Shown: in pieces, positions 5,939 to 7,378 of the stretch | How positions within the stretch are numbered: the stretch's first letter is position 1 | Layout of the letters: every line of letters begins with the position of its first letter | Assembly: GCA_027293245.1 (NCBI GenBank) | Contig: JAPUFZ010000206.1 | Location: 1 to 7,378, forward strand | Length of the DNA: 7,378 nucleotides | Direction: 5' to 3' | From: Gammaproteobacteria bacterium | GTDB taxonomy: Bacteria; Pseudomonadota; Gammaproteobacteria; GCA-001735895 | Made by a program: the position numbers and the translations under genes | The notes under the pieces: generated by a model | Seen by the model: the letters and a program-made list of their open reading frames with translations, nothing else | Database searches by the model: none | Told to the model about the DNA's origin: nothing

Positions 5939-7378
5939 TTATATACTGGTTTTCCTCGCTACCGGTTTTTTTGATTTACCTTTAAGCTTCTTCTTACTGG
6001 ATTTTTTCTTATCCTTGCTTCGTGCTTTAGTTTTGACTTTAGGCCGACTTTCCGGGGGTTTCGATTTGTGATCAGCTGAATGACGGCTAATCTGGAGTTG
6101 TTGTCCCGATACCCAGACGTATTTCAAGCTTTTGAACAGGGCTTTCGGCATGTCTTCGGGCAAGTCAACCAGACTGTAATCATCGTGGATATCGATGCGG
6201 CCGATATACTCGCTTTCGATACCGGCCTCGTTGGCGATGGCGCCTACGATGTTGCCGGGTTTGACTTTGTGACTATGACCTACTTCGATGCGATAGCGCT
6301 GCATACCCTTTTCCGGTGGTGACTCTTTGCGGGCAGTATGCCCCGGTGTTTTGGCGGATGGCTTTTTAGCCCGTGGAGCGTCATCCCGGTTCCACCTGGC
6401 CTCGGCGTCTGGCGCCGGACCGGCCTGGAACAGCAGCGGCGTGTCGCCTTGCAGCAATTGCGCCAGCGCCGAGGCGATGTCCAGTACTGGCACCTTGTGA
6501 TCGTGGTGATACTGATCGATCAGGTCGGCAAACAGGGTGGTTTTGCCGGTCGCCAGGGTATCGGTAATGCGTTGCTTGAAGCGTGCGATCCGCCTGTCGT
6601 TAATCATCTCGGTTGAGGGTGGTTTCATCATCTCGATAGAGCTTTTAGTGGCCCTCTCAAATGTCTGCAGCAGACGTTTTTCACGCGGTGCGACAAACAG
6701 GATGGCGTCACCCTGGCGTCCGGCACGACCGGTCCTGCCGATTCGATGAATATAGGCTTCGGTATCGTAGGGGATGTCATAGTTGATCACATGACTGACT
6801 CGATCGACGTCGAGACCACGAGCGGCAACATCGGTCGCCACCAGGATATCGAGTTTGCCATTTTTTAATTGCTGGATGGTGCGTTCACGCTGATTTTGGG
6901 CAATATCACCATTGATTGGCGCCGAGGCATAACCCCGCGCTTCGAGTTTTTCCGACAGTTCCACTGTCGCGGTTTTGGTGCGCACGAAGATAATCATTGC
7001 TTCAAACGTTTCTGACTCGAGAATACGGGTCAAGGCATCGAGTTTGCGGGCGCCACCGACCGGCCAGAATCGCTGGCGAATCGTATCGGCCGTGACCGTT
7101 TTGAGCTTGATCGTTATTTCTACCGGATGTTTTAAATACCGGTTCGCGATACGCCGAATGGGTTGCGGCATGGTGGCCGAAAATAGGGCAATCTGTCTTT
7201 CCGAAGGAATTTGTTCCAGTATCCATTCGACATCGTCGATAAACCCCATACGCAGCATCTCGTCGGCTTCATCGAGTATCAGCGTGCTGATATCAGCAAG
7301 CTTCAGGTTACCGCGCCGAATATGATCCATCACGCGCCCAGGCGTGCCGACGGCAACATGAACGCCACGCTGCAAGGC
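5939..7378 (-). CDS. deaD: DeaD/CsdA-type DEAD-box ATP-dependent RNA helicase (partial, N-terminus off window)
   Basis: The visible 479 residues lack roughly the first 120, including the Q motif and Walker A. What remains aligns end to end with E. coli DeaD as I recall it: TPGR (12-15), DEAD followed by EMLRMGF (36-46), SAT (67-69), IIFVRTKTATVEL (129-141), ATDVAARGLDV (181-191) and HRIGRTGR (211-218). After a low-complexity linker (about 320-358) comes the DbpA-type RNA-binding domain (about 361-431), with YRIEVG and VGAIANEAGI. DeaD unwinds structured RNA, helps assemble the 50S subunit and supports growth in the cold. The last 45 residues are strongly lysine-rich (KTKARSKDKKKSSKKKLKGK), unlike the Arg/Gly-rich tail of E. 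coli DeaD. The gene ends 188 bp upstream of the mocR-type start with no good terminator in its own direction, so read-through is possible. The true start and promoter lie outside the window. Confidence 0.94.
   Translation of the reverse strand, partial: ALQRGVHVAVGTPGRVMDHIRRGNLKLADISTLILDEADEMLRMGFIDDVEWILEQIPSERQIALFSATMPQPIRRIANRYLKHPVEITIKLKTVTADTIRQRFWPVGGARKLDALTRILESETFEAMIIFVRTKTATVELSEKLEARGYASAPINGDIAQNQRERTIQQLKNGKLDILVATDVAARGLDVDRVSHVINYDIPYDTEAYIHRIGRTGRAGRQGDAILFVAPREKRLLQTFERATKSSIEMMKPPSTEMINDRRIARFKQRITDTLATGKTTLFADLIDQYHHDHKVPVLDIASALAQLLQGDTPLLFQAGPAPDAEARWNRDDAPRAKKPSAKTPGHTARKESPPEKGMQRYRIEVGHSHKVKPGNIVGAIANEAGIESEYIGRIDIHDDYSLVDLPEDMPKALFKSLKYVWVSGQQLQISRHSADHKSKPPESRPKVKTKARSKDKKKSSKKKLKGKSKKPVARKTSI

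Noticed and set aside
5781..6071. Plus-strand open frame of 96 codons starting with GTG and encoding a hydrophobic, membrane-like protein
   Set aside because: Most of it is antisense to the lysine-rich DeaD tail, which makes the opposite strand read as Leu/Phe. It has no Shine-Dalgarno, and it would run through the terminator hairpin and T-tract at 5897-5930.
6080..6616. Plus-strand open frames inside deaD (6080-6322 and 6338-6616)
   Set aside because: They are antisense to the DbpA-type RNA-binding domain and linker of deaD; composition reflects the coding strand.
1..7378. Defence island, mobile element or other accessory system
   Set aside because: All protein genes are recognisable core families, with no transposase, integrase, terminal repeats, CRISPR repeats or toxin-antitoxin pair; the novelty is confined to non-coding regions.

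Overview
The window is an ordinary-looking piece of a gammaproteobacterial chromosome with balanced base composition. That placement rests on near-collinear matches, recalled from family knowledge rather than from a search, to the E. coli proteins YheS, RecQ, the MocR-type regulator YdcR and DeaD/CsdA. A DUF3581-type protein, a family I know mainly from marine and aquatic gammaproteobacteria, points the same way. I see no phage, transposon, CRISPR, tRNA or rRNA sequence.

Layout from left to right: (1) positions 1-336, minus strand, the N-terminal 112 residues of a DUF3581-type protein running off the left edge; (2) 337-489, a divergent intergenic region with one perfect and one imperfect palindrome; (3) 490-2376, plus strand, a complete ABC-F ATPase (yheS); (4) 2371-4224, minus strand, a complete RecQ helicase that meets yheS tail to tail with a 6-bp overlap; (5) 4225-4292, a short gap carrying a 10-bp motif also present upstream of gene 6; (6) 4293-5750, minus strand, a complete GntR/aminotransferase (MocR-type) regulator; (7) 5751-5938, a 188-bp intergenic region rich in structure; (8) 5939-7378, minus strand, the C-terminal 479 residues of a DeaD-type DEAD-box RNA helicase running off the right edge.

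The helicase, regulator and recQ genes all run leftward. No convincing leftward terminator separates them, so read-through or an operon is possible. The genes do not form an obvious pathway: one acts on ribosomes (YheS), one on structured RNA and ribosome assembly (DeaD), one on DNA repair (RecQ), and one is a PLP-sensing regulator.

The most interesting part is 5751-5938. It contains a perfect 8-3-8 palindrome, direct TGTACGG repeats exactly 30 bp apart at the mocR start, and a plus-strand series of three hairpins. The middle hairpin has a C-rich CCUCCUCCU loop, and the last is a classic intrinsic terminator with eight T's. No plus-strand gene lies in front of that terminator. The simplest reading is an undescribed small RNA of about 100 nt, divergent from the regulator gene and carrying an anti-Shine-Dalgarno-like loop. 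This is inferred from sequence structure only.
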